From Streptococcus iniae (GTDB taxonomy: Bacteria > Bacillota > Bacilli > Lactobacillales > Streptococcaceae): DNA of 64,000 nt. Location: assembly GCF_030732225.1 (NCBI RefSeq), contig NZ_CP132230.1, positions 214,001-278,000 on the forward strand. Direction: 5' to 3'. Both the position numbers and the translations under genes were made by a program. The number at the start of each line of letters is the position of its first letter. Position 1 is the stretch's first letter. Below the pieces are notes generated by a model. That model saw nothing but the letters and a program-made list of their open reading frames with translations, did not search any database and was not told the DNA's origin. Shown here one piece after another: positions 8,066-18,176 of this stretch.

Positions 8066-9264
8066 TGGTGACAAAACTAAAAACAATCACGATTGAACCT
8101 ATTGAAAATCCTGGCCGATTTCAAGAGGCCAAACTTCTGACAAAAGAAGAGATTGAAATTGCCTTAAAAGAAGCCCTTAATCAAGTCAAAAATAATATGG
8201 CATATTTCAAGCAGGCCTTTCCTAGACCTGCAACTGTAGACAATAGTTACCCTATTATGGATAATACCGAATGGACCAATGGTTTTTGGACGGGATGTTT
8301 ATGGTTAGCCTACGAATACAGCAAGGATGACAGCATTAAAGATTTGGCTCATCAAAATGTCCTCTCTTTTAGAGATCGTGTAGAGAATGATATTGCATTA
8401 GATCATCATGATTTAGGATTTCTCTATTCTCCATCTTGTGTAGCAGAATACCGTATCAATGGCAATCAAGAGGCGAAATTGGCAGCATTACAAGCAGCAG
8501 ATAAGCTCATTGAACGCTTTCAAGAAAAAGGCGGTTTCATTCAAGCTTGGGGGCAACTTGGAAAAGCGGAAGATTACCGCCTCATCATTGATTGTCTGCT
8601 CAATATTCAGTTGCTTTTCTTTGCTTATGAAGAGACTGGTAAAAGGGTTTATAAAGACATGGCTGAAAGTCATTTCTGTGCTTCGGCAAATCATGTGATT
8701 CGTGATGACGCCTCATCTTTTCATACCTTTTATTTTGATCCTGAAACTGGTCAAGCTCTAAAAGGTGTTACACGTCAGGGCTACAGTGATGATTCTTGTT
8801 GGGCGAGAGGTCAAGCTTGGGGTGTATACGGTATTCCACTAAGCTATCGTAAAATGAAAGACCCAGGGCAAGTTAACCTCTTTAAAGGGGTGACGCATTA
8901 CTTCTTGAACCGTTTACCAAAAGATCATGTGTCTTATTGGGATTTGATATTTAATGATGGGTCTGACCACTCTAGGGATTCATCAGCAACAGCCATTGCT
9001 GTTTGTGGTATCCATGAAATGTTGAAATATTTACCTGACTCAGATAGTGATAAGGAAACCTATCAGTATGCCATGCATGCTATGTTGAGAAGTTTGATTG
9101 ACAATTACACGCCTAAAAAAGTAAGCTCAGGAGGCCCTCTTTTGGTGCATGGTGTTTATTCTTGGCATTCCGGAAAAGGTGTTGATGAAGGTAATATTTG
9201 GGGAGATTACTATTATCTGGAAGCTCTTCTGCGTTTTTACAAAGATTGGGAACTCTATTGGTAA
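8065..9264 (+). CDS. ugl: Unsaturated glucuronyl hydrolase (GH88)
   Basis: A 399-residue cytosolic GH88 enzyme. It hydrates the 4,5 double bond of the imported unsaturated disaccharide and releases unsaturated glucuronate and the amino sugar. The conserved aspartates are in LDHHDLGFLYSPS and LIIDCLLNIQLL; aromatic-rich motifs TNGFWTGCLWLAY, GYSDDSCWARGQAWG and WGDYYYLEALLRF line the (alpha/alpha)6 barrel. The ATG at 8065 overlaps the EIIA TGA and follows GAAGGAGGG, so the two are translationally coupled. Confidence 0.95.
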   Translation: MVTKLKTITIEPIENPGRFQEAKLLTKEEIEIALKEALNQVKNNMAYFKQAFPRPATVDNSYPIMDNTEWTNGFWTGCLWLAYEYSKDDSIKDLAHQNVLSFRDRVENDIALDHHDLGFLYSPSCVAEYRINGNQEAKLAALQAADKLIERFQEKGGFIQAWGQLGKAEDYRLIIDCLLNIQLLFFAYEETGKRVYKDMAESHFCASANHVIRDDASSFHTFYFDPETGQALKGVTRQGYSDDSCWARGQAWGVYGIPLSYRKMKDPGQVNLFKGVTHYFLNRLPKDHVSYWDLIFNDGSDHSRDSSATAIAVCGIHEMLKYLPDSDSDKETYQYAMHAMLRSLIDNYTPKKVSSGGPLLVHGVYSWHSGKGVDEGNIWGDYYYLEALLRFYKDWELYW

Positions 9265-9300
9265 ACACATAAACTTAAGGGATTAATAAGGAGAACACTA

Positions 9301-9792
9301 ATGACAAAACCAAACATTATCATGACAAGGGTTGATGAACGCCTGATACATGGTCAAGGTCAACTATGGGTAAAATTTTTAAGTTGTAACACTGTTATTG
9401 TGGCAAATGATGCTGTTTCAGAGGATAAAATGCAACAAACCTTGATGAAAACAGTTGTTCCAGAATCTGTAGCCCTTCGTTTCTTTAGCATTCAAAAAGT
9501 GATTGATGTGATTCATAAAGCTAGTCCGGCACAAACCATCTTTATTATTATCAAGGACTTGAAAGACGCTTTGAAACTGATTGAAGGTGGCGTTCCGATT
9601 ACAGCAATCAACATCGGAAATATTCATAATGCTCCAGGAAAAGAACAGGTGACACGCTCTATTTTCTTAGGAGTTGAGGATAAATTGGCCATTGAAAACA
9701 TGCACCAAAAATATGGGGTGACCTTTAATACCAAAACGACACCAACAGGAAATGATGGTGCCGCTGACATTAATATTTTAGACAACATATAA
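9301..9792 (+). CDS. PTS mannose-family EIIB component
   Basis: A 163-residue EIIB of the mannose/sorbose family. The active histidine is H17 in TRVDERLIHGQGQ. It accepts phosphate from EIIA and donates it to sugar crossing the IIC/IID channel. It follows ugl by 36 bp with an AAGGAG RBS and sits in the IIA-ugl-IIB-IIC-IID order usual for the hyaluronan PTS. Confidence 0.93.
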   Translation: MTKPNIIMTRVDERLIHGQGQLWVKFLSCNTVIVANDAVSEDKMQQTLMKTVVPESVALRFFSIQKVIDVIHKASPAQTIFIIIKDLKDALKLIEGGVPITAINIGNIHNAPGKEQVTRSIFLGVEDKLAIENMHQKYGVTFNTKTTPTGNDGAADINILDNI

Positions 9793-9812
9793 TCATTTTT
9801 AAGGAGAAAACT

Positions 9813-10679
9813 ATGGATATCAGTATCGTTCAAGCTGTTTTGATTGGATTGTGGACAGCTTTCTGTTTTAGTGGTATGTTATTAGGGCTTTACACAAATA
9901 GGTGTATTGTGCTATCACTCGGTGTAGGGGTTATTTTAGGAGATATTCAGACTGCTTTGGCAGTAGGGGCTATTTCTGAGTTAGCTTATATGGGATTTGG
10001 TGTTGGCGCTGGTGGAACGGTACCGCCAAATCCAATTGGACCTGGGATATTTGGGACCTTAATGGCTATTACCACAGTAGCTGCTAAAGATAAAATTACC
10101 CCTGAAGCAGCCCTTGCTTTGTCAACACCTATTGCAGTAGGCATTCAGTTCTTACAAACAGCAACTTATACTGCATTTGCAGGGTCGCCAGAAGCAGCTA
10201 AAAAAGCTTTACAAAAAGGCAATATGAAAGCCTTTAAAATTGCTGCTAACGGCACGATTTGGGCATTTGCGGGTCTGGGCTTCTTGTTAGGTTTGGTAGG
10301 TGCACTTTCAATGGAAACCTTGACCAGTCTATTTGCTATGATTCCTCCAGTCTTATTAAATGGTCTAACATTAGCAGGAAAAATGCTACCAGCAATTGGT
10401 TTTGCAATGATTTTATCTGTAATGGCTAAAAAAGAATTAATCCCTTATATTATTTTAGGTTATGTTTTGGCTGTTTATTTTGGTCTACCACTTTTAACAC
10501 CAACAAGCAATGCAGATGGTCTCTTAACAGCTGTATCAGCAGGGTCAGTCGCAGGTGTGCCAACTATTGGTGTCGCTTTAATTGCAACTATTTTTGCTCT
10601 TATTGATGTCTTTAGAAGACCAACTGTGAAATCTGTTGAAACAAAAACTGAAGGAGATGACCGAGATGACTGGATCTAA
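9813..10679 (+). CDS. PTS mannose-family EIIC permease
   Basis: A 288-residue integral membrane EIIC with about seven to eight hydrophobic segments. The signature GVGAGGTVPPNPIGPGIFGT for the substrate pathway lies near residues 65-85. It pairs with EIID to form the channel. Its C-terminus overlaps the start of the IID gene by 14 bp. Confidence 0.92.
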   Translation: MDISIVQAVLIGLWTAFCFSGMLLGLYTNRCIVLSLGVGVILGDIQTALAVGAISELAYMGFGVGAGGTVPPNPIGPGIFGTLMAITTVAAKDKITPEAALALSTPIAVGIQFLQTATYTAFAGSPEAAKKALQKGNMKAFKIAANGTIWAFAGLGFLLGLVGALSMETLTSLFAMIPPVLLNGLTLAGKMLPAIGFAMILSVMAKKELIPYIILGYVLAVYFGLPLLTPTSNADGLLTAVSAGSVAGVPTIGVALIATIFALIDVFRRPTVKSVETKTEGDDRDDWI

Positions 10680-11481
10680 TAAATTAACAAAAAGTGATTA
10701 CACAAAAACAGCCTTAAGGGCATTCTATTTGCAAAATGGCTTTAACTACAGTAATTATCAAGGTTTAGGCTATGCTAATGTTATGTATCCGGCCTTGAAG
10801 AAATATTACGGCAATGACAAAGAAGCACTTTCAAAAGCCTTAGAAGAAAATGTTGAATTCTACAATACAAACCCACACTTCTTGCCATTTGTCACTAGCT
10901 TGCATTTGGCGATGTTAGACAATGAGCGTCCAGAAGAAGAAGTTCGTGGCATTAAGATGGCCTTGATGGGACCATTGGCTGGTATTGGTGATTCGCTATC
11001 ACAATTCTGTTTGGCACCTTTGTTCTCAACGATTGCAGCTTCATTGGCATCAGATGGTTTGGTGCTTGGCCCTATCTTGTTTTTCCTTGCCATGAATACC
11101 ATCTTAACAGCCATTAAACTAGCAACTGGGCATTATGGTTATAAACTTGGAACAGGCTTTATTGACAAGTTAAGTGAACAAATGGAAGTGATTTCTAGAG
11201 CTGCCAATATCGTTGGGGTAACAGTTATTTCTAGCTTAGCAGCAACTCAGGTTAAACTGACAATTCCTTACACTTTTGCTCCGGATAAAGTCACCAGTGC
11301 ATCACAAAAAATTGTGACCATTCAAGGGATGCTTGATAAAATTGCACCAGCCATGTTGCCGGTTTTATATACCTTATTGATGTTCTATCTGATAAAAAAT
11401 AAAAAATGGACAACCTATAAATTAGTTGTGTTAACAGTTGTGATTGGGATTATTGGAAGCTGGCTTGGAATTCTTGCATAG
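10666..11481 (+). CDS. PTS mannose-family EIID component
   Basis: A 271-residue EIID with the family signature GPLAGIGDSLSQF. ATG 10666 is chosen because GAAGGAGATGACCGAG precedes it; the longer in-frame start at 10636 has no RBS. It overlaps EIIC, so coupling is likely. A terminator hairpin follows, giving the next gene partly separate expression. Confidence 0.92.
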   Translation: MTGSNKLTKSDYTKTALRAFYLQNGFNYSNYQGLGYANVMYPALKKYYGNDKEALSKALEENVEFYNTNPHFLPFVTSLHLAMLDNERPEEEVRGIKMALMGPLAGIGDSLSQFCLAPLFSTIAASLASDGLVLGPILFFLAMNTILTAIKLATGHYGYKLGTGFIDKLSEQMEVISRAANIVGVTVISSLAATQVKLTIPYTFAPDKVTSASQKIVTIQGMLDKIAPAMLPVLYTLLMFYLIKNKKWTTYKLVVLTVVIGIIGSWLGILA

Positions 11482-11491
11482 GTAATGTGTG

Positions 11492-11527
11492 AAAAAGAAT
11501 GGGTTGATCCGTTAACTCATTCTTTTT
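11492..11527 (+). terminator. Terminator after the PTS genes
   Basis: Stem AAAAAGAATG..GTT / AAC..CATTCTTTTT with a short loop, ending in T residues and located 10 bp after the EIID stop. Because the heparinase-like gene starts only 24 bp further on, it may attenuate rather than fully stop transcription. Confidence 0.7.
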
Positions 11528-11551
11528 ACTTTGAGTAAATAGGGATGTCAT

Positions 11552-13468
11552 ATGATTAGTAAGAGACAGGAAAAAACAAGCCAATTCTTTAGTGGCTTTG
11601 ACGATGAGTTTTGTAGGTATTATCTTATTCAGGAAGAAAAGGATGCTTATCTTAACCTGAAAAAAACAGTTGATATGATGATGGTAAATACCTTTATCTT
11701 TAATGATAATTGGGATATGGAGCCTTGTTTGACCCCTTATAGGTTAGAGCCCATGCAGTGGGATAAAGAGGTTAATGGGGATAAAGAGTGGAATTATATG
11801 CTCAATAGGCATACCTACCTCTTGAAATTTATGACGGTTTATCTGGTGGAACAGAACCCTCATTATTTAGACAAGGTCAAAGCCTTGATGTTTCATTGGA
11901 TTGATCACAACCAGCTTAAGGCGGACTCACTTGTATCCAGAACTCTTGATACAGGAATGCGGTGTTTTACTTGGTTAAAATTACTTCTGTATTTAGAGCA
12001 TTTTGAGGCTCTGACAGAAGCTGAGTATCAAAAAATTGTTGCATCCATGAAGGAACAACTTCAATTCCTTTGGGATAACTATGTGGATAAATACAGTTTG
12101 AGTAATTGGGGTGTTCTTCAAACGACGGCTATGTTAGCTTGTCTTGATTATTTTGCTGACGATGTGACGATTGCTGGTTTACAATCATTTGCTGAGAGTG
12201 AACTTAAGGAACAATTAAGGCTACAAATTCTAGATGATGGTAGTCAATATGAGCAATCGGTTATGTACCATGTTGAAGTCTTTAGAAGTTTGATGGACTT
12301 AGCTATTTTTTGCCCTCAGTACAGACCAATCTTGGAAGAAAAATTGCAAGAGATGGCATTGTATATTTATATGATGACTGGTCCAGATCATTGCCAAGTA
12401 GCTTTAGGTGACAGTGATATCACTGATACAAGAGACATGATGACGCTAGCAACGATTTTCTTTCAATCTGGGATGTATAAAGAGGCTGCTTTTGACAAGG
12501 TTGATTGTGATAATGTCATGCTTTTTGGGAAAGCAGGTATTTCTCACTTTGAAGAGATAAAAGCTCTTGCCATGGATCATCAGGCGAAACATTTCAAATC
12601 AAGTGGACATATTTGTCTAAAGGATTCGAGACGTTACCTGTTCTTTAAATGTGGACCTTTTGGGAGTGCACATAGCCACAGTGACCAAAATGCATTGTGT
12701 CTATATGATAAAGGAAAGCCTATTGTTATTGATCCGGGGCGTTACACTTATAAGGAAGATCCGCAACGCTACTTTCTTAAGAGTGCAAAGAGTCATTCAA
12801 CTTGTACCCTAAGTGATATAAAAACAGAAGACATCCGTGATTCTTGGACCTATGAAAGTTATCCTAGTGCTGTCATGTCTGATCTACAAGAAAAAGGGCC
12901 TTTTCAATTAATAGAAGGGGTTTATCAGGTTGAAGCTTCTAATGGCAAGACTTTTGAACACAGACGCCTTATTTTATGTTTACCAAATGCTATAACATTG
13001 ATTTTTGATCACCTAATCGCTAAAGGAGACCATTGTTTGGAAACGCAGTTTGTTTTAGACAAGGACCTTGTTTGTTCTGTGGATAAGTTGAATGACCTTA
13101 AGCTTGTTAGTGAAGTGCCTTTCAAATTGGAGCAAATGAGGATTTCTCAGCGCTATAACCAACTGCATCACACAAATGTTTTGAAGAAAACAGTACCCTT
13201 TACGGATGAGGGTTATGATTATACCTTGTTTTTAGATGAGCAGTTGGAGGTGACAAGGCTTCCCCTTATTCAAACAGGGTCTGTAAAAACACTAGCATCA
13301 GGCTTTGGATGTGACATCAAAGGACCTAACACTCATTATCTGCTTGGTATTTTGCCGCAGGCTATTATTCAAGGGGATAAACTGTATCAGATTGGGAATC
13401 AAAAGTTTAGAGGAAGAGTTGTGGTCTATGATGTTATTGCTGATAAACATTATTGCTTAAAGAGTTGA
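11552..13468 (+). CDS. Heparinase II/III-family polysaccharide lyase-like protein
   Basis: A 638-residue protein with no signal peptide, so probably cytoplasmic. The N-terminal half is an (alpha/alpha) toroid (SNWGVLQTTAML, DGSQYEQSVMYHVEVFRSL, with candidate catalytic Tyr and His). The C-terminal half is the beta-sandwich heparinase II/III domain (GPFGSAHSHSDQNALCLYDKGKPIVIDPGRYTY). It keeps the usual locus position between the PTS and regR. Its likely role is cleavage of longer imported glycosaminoglycan fragments, but the substrate cannot be read from sequence. Confidence 0.88.
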   Translation: MISKRQEKTSQFFSGFDDEFCRYYLIQEEKDAYLNLKKTVDMMMVNTFIFNDNWDMEPCLTPYRLEPMQWDKEVNGDKEWNYMLNRHTYLLKFMTVYLVEQNPHYLDKVKALMFHWIDHNQLKADSLVSRTLDTGMRCFTWLKLLLYLEHFEALTEAEYQKIVASMKEQLQFLWDNYVDKYSLSNWGVLQTTAMLACLDYFADDVTIAGLQSFAESELKEQLRLQILDDGSQYEQSVMYHVEVFRSLMDLAIFCPQYRPILEEKLQEMALYIYMMTGPDHCQVALGDSDITDTRDMMTLATIFFQSGMYKEAAFDKVDCDNVMLFGKAGISHFEEIKALAMDHQAKHFKSSGHICLKDSRRYLFFKCGPFGSAHSHSDQNALCLYDKGKPIVIDPGRYTYKEDPQRYFLKSAKSHSTCTLSDIKTEDIRDSWTYESYPSAVMSDLQEKGPFQLIEGVYQVEASNGKTFEHRRLILCLPNAITLIFDHLIAKGDHCLETQFVLDKDLVCSVDKLNDLKLVSEVPFKLEQMRISQRYNQLHHTNVLKKTVPFTDEGYDYTLFLDEQLEVTRLPLIQTGSVKTLASGFGCDIKGPNTHYLLGILPQAIIQGDKLYQIGNQKFRGRVVVYDVIADKHYCLKS

Positions 13469-13563
13469 CAGACGCTATTAAAATTAGTAAACTTGCTGAT
13501 AGAAAACAGTTTAGTTAGTCTAAACTAAGCCCGAAAAATAAAGAAGTAAAGGAGGTCTAGCTT

Positions 13564-14565
13564 GTGTCTAAAAAAGTAACAATTACAGATATTGCCCGTT
13601 TGTCAGAAACATCCAAAACAACGGTTTCTTTCTATTTAAATAAGAAATATGAAAAGATGTCAGATGAAACCAGACACCGTATTGAAAGTGTTATTAAAAA
13701 AACAGGATATCGTCCAAGCACAATTGCTCGAAGCCTCAATTCCAAAAAAACAAATCTTATTGGTGTCCTTATTGGTGACATTACAAATACCTTTTCCAAT
13801 CAAATTGTTAAAGGAATAGAGGATGTGACTAAAGAAAAATGCTATCAGGTAATTATTGGTAACAGTAATTACGACTCACAAAGAGAAGACCAATACATTG
13901 AAAATATGCTCAATTTAGGGGTGGATGGCTTTATTATTCAACCAACGTCTCACTTCAGAAAATACTCTAGAATTATCAATGAGAAAGAAAAACACATGGT
14001 GTTTTTTGATAGTCAACTGTATGAACATAAAACCAATTGGGTAAAAACCAATAATTATGATGCCGTTTATGACATGGTGCAAGGTGCTATGGAAAAGGGT
14101 TATACGGAATTTGTGATGATAACGGCTGATACGAGTCTATTAAGTACCCGAATTGAACGCGCTTCAGGCTTTATTGATGCTTTGTCTGAAAAAGATAATC
14201 ATCATAAAAAATTAGTCATTGACCAGTACTCCACGCAATCAGAAGAGATTGAAAAATTTTTAGAGGAGGCTATTGATCGACGCAAAAAGACCTTGGTCTT
14301 TGTCCCCAACTGTTGGGCACTTCCAATGGTCTTTAGTGCGATGAAAAAACTTCAGTTTGATATGCCAATGACAGGTTTAGTTGGTTTTGATAACTTAGAA
14401 TGGACCAATTTTTCATCTCCTTCGGTGTCAACGATTGTGCAACCAGCTTACCAAGAAGGAATGGAAGCTGCAAAATTGCTGATCAATGAGATTGAAGGGC
14501 AATTTCAAGAAGAAAGTCAAAAAATATTTGATTGCCAAATTGAATGGAAAGATTCAACTTATTAG
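13564..14565 (+). CDS. regR: LacI-family repressor of hyaluronan utilisation
   Basis: A 333-residue LacI/GalR regulator. The N-terminal helix-turn-helix is TITDIARLSETSKTTVSFYLN, the hinge is about residues 45-60, and the rest is a periplasmic-binding-protein-like sensor ending GLVGFDNLEWTNFSSPSVSTI. Start is GTG 13564, six bases after AAAGGAGG. RegR homologues in streptococci repress hyaluronate lyase and the uronate genes. Three AAACCGGT-type sites in this locus fit that role. Confidence 0.92.
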   Translation: MSKKVTITDIARLSETSKTTVSFYLNKKYEKMSDETRHRIESVIKKTGYRPSTIARSLNSKKTNLIGVLIGDITNTFSNQIVKGIEDVTKEKCYQVIIGNSNYDSQREDQYIENMLNLGVDGFIIQPTSHFRKYSRIINEKEKHMVFFDSQLYEHKTNWVKTNNYDAVYDMVQGAMEKGYTEFVMITADTSLLSTRIERASGFIDALSEKDNHHKKLVIDQYSTQSEEIEKFLEEAIDRRKKTLVFVPNCWALPMVFSAMKKLQFDMPMTGLVGFDNLEWTNFSSPSVSTIVQPAYQEGMEAAKLLINEIEGQFQEESQKIFDCQIEWKDSTY

Positions 14566-14576
14566 TCGGAAAACAT

Positions 14577-14613
14577 AAAAAGTCGCTGATGCTTGGGCAT
14601 CAACGGCTTTTTT
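14577..14613. terminator. Bidirectional terminator between regR and hyaluronate lyase
   Basis: AAAAAGTCGCTGATGC-TTGG-GCATCAACGGCTTTTTT forms a stem with A-run and T-run on either side, so it can serve both convergent genes. Confidence 0.85.
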
Positions 14614-14624
14614 AGCTGATTTTC

Positions 14625-17600
14625 TTAAAACGCTTTTGAGATGGTCTGGTGTCTAAAGTAGCCTTTATGTGCATTGGCTAAGTAAAAGGGGGTTTTTAAT
14701 GTTTTAGGAGCTTTTAAAGCCCAGTTCTTGCTGTCAAAGCTGATTTTCTTAGCCTTAGTTTGTGTTTTTAGAGAAGAAATGTCATTTTTGAAGGCATTAG
14801 CTGAACTTAAGCTCTGCAAAAGAGGTGCATTTGAGCCTTTAGGTGATAGCGTTTCAGGTAAAAGCAGTCGAGTGATTGTTTTGCTGGATGGCTCAGTTCT
14901 ATCAGGTTGGTAATAGTTTTCCTGATAATAATCTCCCATATTTTTAAAAAGGTAAAGTCCAGCTTTTTCAGTTCTTAGATAATTGTTAACCGTTAGTTTA
15001 TCATCCTTGTACTTGATTAAGGCCCAAATATCATTTCCTTTATCATGAATAAGCTGTTGCTGTTTACTGTTTTCGATAATGGTAATGTCTTGATTCATGC
15101 TTATTTTTTGGAAACTATCTTTATCAGTATTTGGAATCAAAAGGTAGGCGTAACTATCATCTGTCTTAAAGTGATTTTGAGAAATAGTGATGAAAGCATT
15201 AGTGATGCGGTCTTTGTTTTTAGAACTTGTGTTGATGTCAAAAAAGCTACCGCTTTGTGTTTGCCGTTTCAAATCAATGGTCGTTGGTTTGAGGAAGATG
15301 TAACCAAAACTTCGATTTGGTAGAGCTGACTCTAAAAAGATACTGTCTGTTTCAGAAAAACTGTAAGTGACTCCATCAGACAGTCTTACTTGTTTGCCGT
15401 TTATATAAACTTGATAAGGTGCTTGCGCATCCTCCTTACGTTGGTCAATAGTGGTGGATACTTTCCCGCTGTGATTAAGGTTTTGAATATCACTTCCTAA
15501 AAAGACAATCTTATCATCTAGGATACCCCATCCTTTTTTGGCTGTTAGGGTTCTGTCCCAGTTGGCAAAATCCATAGCTGCAATTCCTAGTTTAGGTGAT
15601 AATGCCAAGGAGCCCACAAAAGGAGAGTGGCCAGTGACTTGGCCGGTTTCTTTTTTGGCGTCTTGTTTGAGAGCGGTCAGCTTATCCATCAGCTCTTTTG
15701 TGGTATTAAGGCGACTGTCATCTTTTTCAGTTGTTCCAGGCATTTTGTAAGGGTTGACAGTGGCCCAGTAGCCCTTTGTGTAATGTTCTTGGTCGTCGTT
15801 ATAAAGATAGAACATGCCATCTGCGGTGTACCATCCTCTAGTGTTTTCGCCATTCATGCCTTCATAATTTTGAGTACGACTGGAGTGCATTGAAAGAGCA
15901 AAAGCAAAGTCTTTTTCAGCGTTGTAGTAGGCTAACTTATCCATGCTATTAAATGTCGAGAGGTAGGATGAAATGGGTTTAATAGCAATGGAGTTGTCAG
16001 CTAAGAGTTGATTCATGTTAGCAATGTCGGTATACGTTTTGAGGTTTCTGTAAAGGTGCCCTGTTTTATCTTGACTAAGGATAGATTTTAGGGTGCTTTG
16101 CAACTGGCTATTGCGATCATTTTTAGACATGTTTGTGAGTCGTAATAATCCACGGAAAATCTCAATAGCTGCATCGTGTGCATCTGCGCTTTCCCTACTA
16201 ATAGAACGGCCCCTACTCATATCCATCAATTCTCCCTTGACGATTAAAGGAAGAAAAGCTTTGTTAATCCAAGAATAGAGGGTATCTAGTTGAGCGGTTG
16301 AAAAAGTGTCAGGTGATTGCTGAACCAAGGGGATGAGTTGTGTGAGGCCATCAATCAAGACACTACCATAAGCCCCAGTATAAGCAAGGTTGGTGTGATC
16401 AATATAGGAACCATCTGCATAGAAGCCTTCGCCTTTATCAACAGTTTTAAAGAGGTTATATAAGGATGAAACAGTCTGTTGAAACATGTCCTTATCTTGT
16501 CTTAGGATGGCTGTTAATAGTTTAACACGCCCCATATCCACGAGATTTCCACCTAATGCTTTGAAGGGATTGACCAAGGTTTTTCTGAAATAATAAGGGT
16601 CTGGCACAAAGTGATTAATAGCATCCGTGTGTCTTTGAATTTCCTGATCTGAGAAAAAGGGTAGCATCATGGTTAAGGTATTAACGATAGCGCGTGGACT
16701 ACCAATCTCATAATCCCACCAATTGGCGGTTGCTTCAATGTCCTTATTCGCATTATAATGGTTCAAAGAGAGCCAGTCGAGGGCTTCTTTGACAAGGCGA
16801 ATGGCAGCTGCGTCATGGTAGAGTGTTGAAGCAGGGTTGGTAATTTGTTTTGCTAAATCCTCAAGACGTCGGTAATGAGCTGTTAACTGTGCAGAATTAC
16901 TGAAATTATTGAGGTCATTCCAGAGACAGTTTTTGTTTTCATCTGTGTTGACTGTAGTTAGTGCTAGTTTAGCCTTGTTTTCCAAGTCCTCAAACAAAGC
17001 TAGCATATTTGGATCCTTGTCATTATAGGACTTGTTGCCAAGAGTGATAGTATTCCAAAGCTGACTTAGTTGCTTGAACTGGCTATCTGAAGCCTCGGTA
17101 ATCTTTAGAGGAATTATTTGAATCACTTCTTGTTTAGCATTTTTTACCTCTACAACCGTTGTTCCAAGGTGAAGGGGTGTGATTATCCCGTCTTTTAGAG
17201 TGGCGATTTTAGGGTCACGAACAGTATAGGAATACTCTTCCATGCACATTAAATGATAGTTGTTAAGTGGTAATGTAATGTCTTTTTCAAGAGTTCTATT
17301 TAGAGGTTTTGGTAGCTCAGAATCTTTTTTGCCCAAGGGAATCATTGAAATGTTGTCAAAACTCACTTTGCCAGTGCCTTGTTCATAATAGAGTTCAATG
17401 GTAACGTCTGAAACGGCAAGTTTTGGAGAATATATTTTACGGACGGTATGCCAGTTGCTTGTGCCACTAGTCATTGGGGAGAGCCAAAGTCGGTTAGCTT
17501 GACCAGGATTAGTGTTTTTTTCCACAATTCGTAGGAAAGCTTGGCCTTCTTTATTTTCGGTAGCGATGTCAAAGCTGATATCATACTGTTGTGAAGGGTC

Positions 17601-18128
17601 AATCTTGACGACTTGTGTGACCGCACCTCTAAATCCTATCTGGCTTTCCATCGTTAGTTTGGCATCATCTGATATTGCAATAAGAGGATGGGAATCACTT
17701 GTATTATTTGAGTCGATGTAAGGTGACCAGTTTTCAACCTCCATCGCATTAGACCATTTGGTATTTGGTGTGGTGGGAGATTTTTGGGTTACCTGATCAA
17801 AGTGACCATTTTGAATCCTATTTTGAGGTTTTCCGGATTCATTAGGGGCCTTATTTGAGCTTTCTGTTAGCAAGTTGAGACTGGTAGTGTTTGTAGCAGT
17901 AGTTGTTTGTGAACTTGGCTCAGTATTTTGCTTAGGGGTTACCTCTGTAACTGGGGGTTCTTTAGGTGGAGTTGTGGCGTTTTCTTTTTGGTTAAAGCTG
18001 ATGCTACTTGTTTGTGGTGCTAAAGTCTCCTCAGCCAAGATTGTAGTAGGTGCTGCACTTAGCACTAGAGCTCCTAAAAATAAGCCCGAGTAACGAAAAT
18101 AATGTGGTTTGGACTTTGGATTTCCCAT
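14625..18128 (-). CDS. hylA: Secreted hyaluronate lyase (PL8)
   Basis: A 1167-residue PL8 lyase that cleaves hyaluronan by beta-elimination. Residues 1-32 form a signal peptide (hydrophobic GLFLGALVLSAAP, cut near ILAEE). A Thr/Ser/Pro-rich linker follows, then a galactose-binding-like module about 100-265 (NGHFDQ..ENWSPY..) and an Ig-like segment. The alpha-toroid carries NWWDYEIG (catalytic Asn, about 470) and DGSYIDHTNLAYTGAYG (His and Tyr, about 577-586); beta-sandwich domains follow. There is no LPxTG, so it is probably released. Its promoter region carries a RegR-like site. Confidence 0.96.
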   Translation of the reverse strand: MGNPKSKPHYFRYSGLFLGALVLSAAPTTILAEETLAPQTSSISFNQKENATTPPKEPPVTEVTPKQNTEPSSQTTTATNTTSLNLLTESSNKAPNESGKPQNRIQNGHFDQVTQKSPTTPNTKWSNAMEVENWSPYIDSNNTSDSHPLIAISDDAKLTMESQIGFRGAVTQVVKIDPSQQYDISFDIATENKEGQAFLRIVEKNTNPGQANRLWLSPMTSGTSNWHTVRKIYSPKLAVSDVTIELYYEQGTGKVSFDNISMIPLGKKDSELPKPLNRTLEKDITLPLNNYHLMCMEEYSYTVRDPKIATLKDGIITPLHLGTTVVEVKNAKQEVIQIIPLKITEASDSQFKQLSQLWNTITLGNKSYNDKDPNMLALFEDLENKAKLALTTVNTDENKNCLWNDLNNFSNSAQLTAHYRRLEDLAKQITNPASTLYHDAAAIRLVKEALDWLSLNHYNANKDIEATANWWDYEIGSPRAIVNTLTMMLPFFSDQEIQRHTDAINHFVPDPYYFRKTLVNPFKALGGNLVDMGRVKLLTAILRQDKDMFQQTVSSLYNLFKTVDKGEGFYADGSYIDHTNLAYTGAYGSVLIDGLTQLIPLVQQSPDTFSTAQLDTLYSWINKAFLPLIVKGELMDMSRGRSISRESADAHDAAIEIFRGLLRLTNMSKNDRNSQLQSTLKSILSQDKTGHLYRNLKTYTDIANMNQLLADNSIAIKPISSYLSTFNSMDKLAYYNAEKDFAFALSMHSSRTQNYEGMNGENTRGWYTADGMFYLYNDDQEHYTKGYWATVNPYKMPGTTEKDDSRLNTTKELMDKLTALKQDAKKETGQVTGHSPFVGSLALSPKLGIAAMDFANWDRTLTAKKGWGILDDKIVFLGSDIQNLNHSGKVSTTIDQRKEDAQAPYQVYINGKQVRLSDGVTYSFSETDSIFLESALPNRSFGYIFLKPTTIDLKRQTQSGSFFDINTSSKNKDRITNAFITISQNHFKTDDSYAYLLIPNTDKDSFQKISMNQDITIIENSKQQQLIHDKGNDIWALIKYKDDKLTVNNYLRTEKAGLYLFKNMGDYYQENYYQPDRTEPSSKTITRLLLPETLSPKGSNAPLLQSLSSANAFKNDISSLKTQTKAKKISFDSKNWALKAPKTLKTPFYLANAHKGYFRHQTISKAF

Positions 18129-18150
18129 GTCATTTCTCCTAAATAAGATA

Positions 18151-18176
18151 TAGTAAACCGATTTAATTAAATTATA
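18151..18176 (-). promoter_or_regulatory. hylA promoter with RegR-like operator
   Basis: On the minus strand a TATAAT -10 box (18176-18171) has a weak TTTACT -35 sixteen bases upstream. AAATCGGTTTACTA (18164-18151) lies just downstream and shares the RegR-type core. A cre-like AGAAAACGCTTTAC lies near 18198-18211. Confidence 0.7.
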
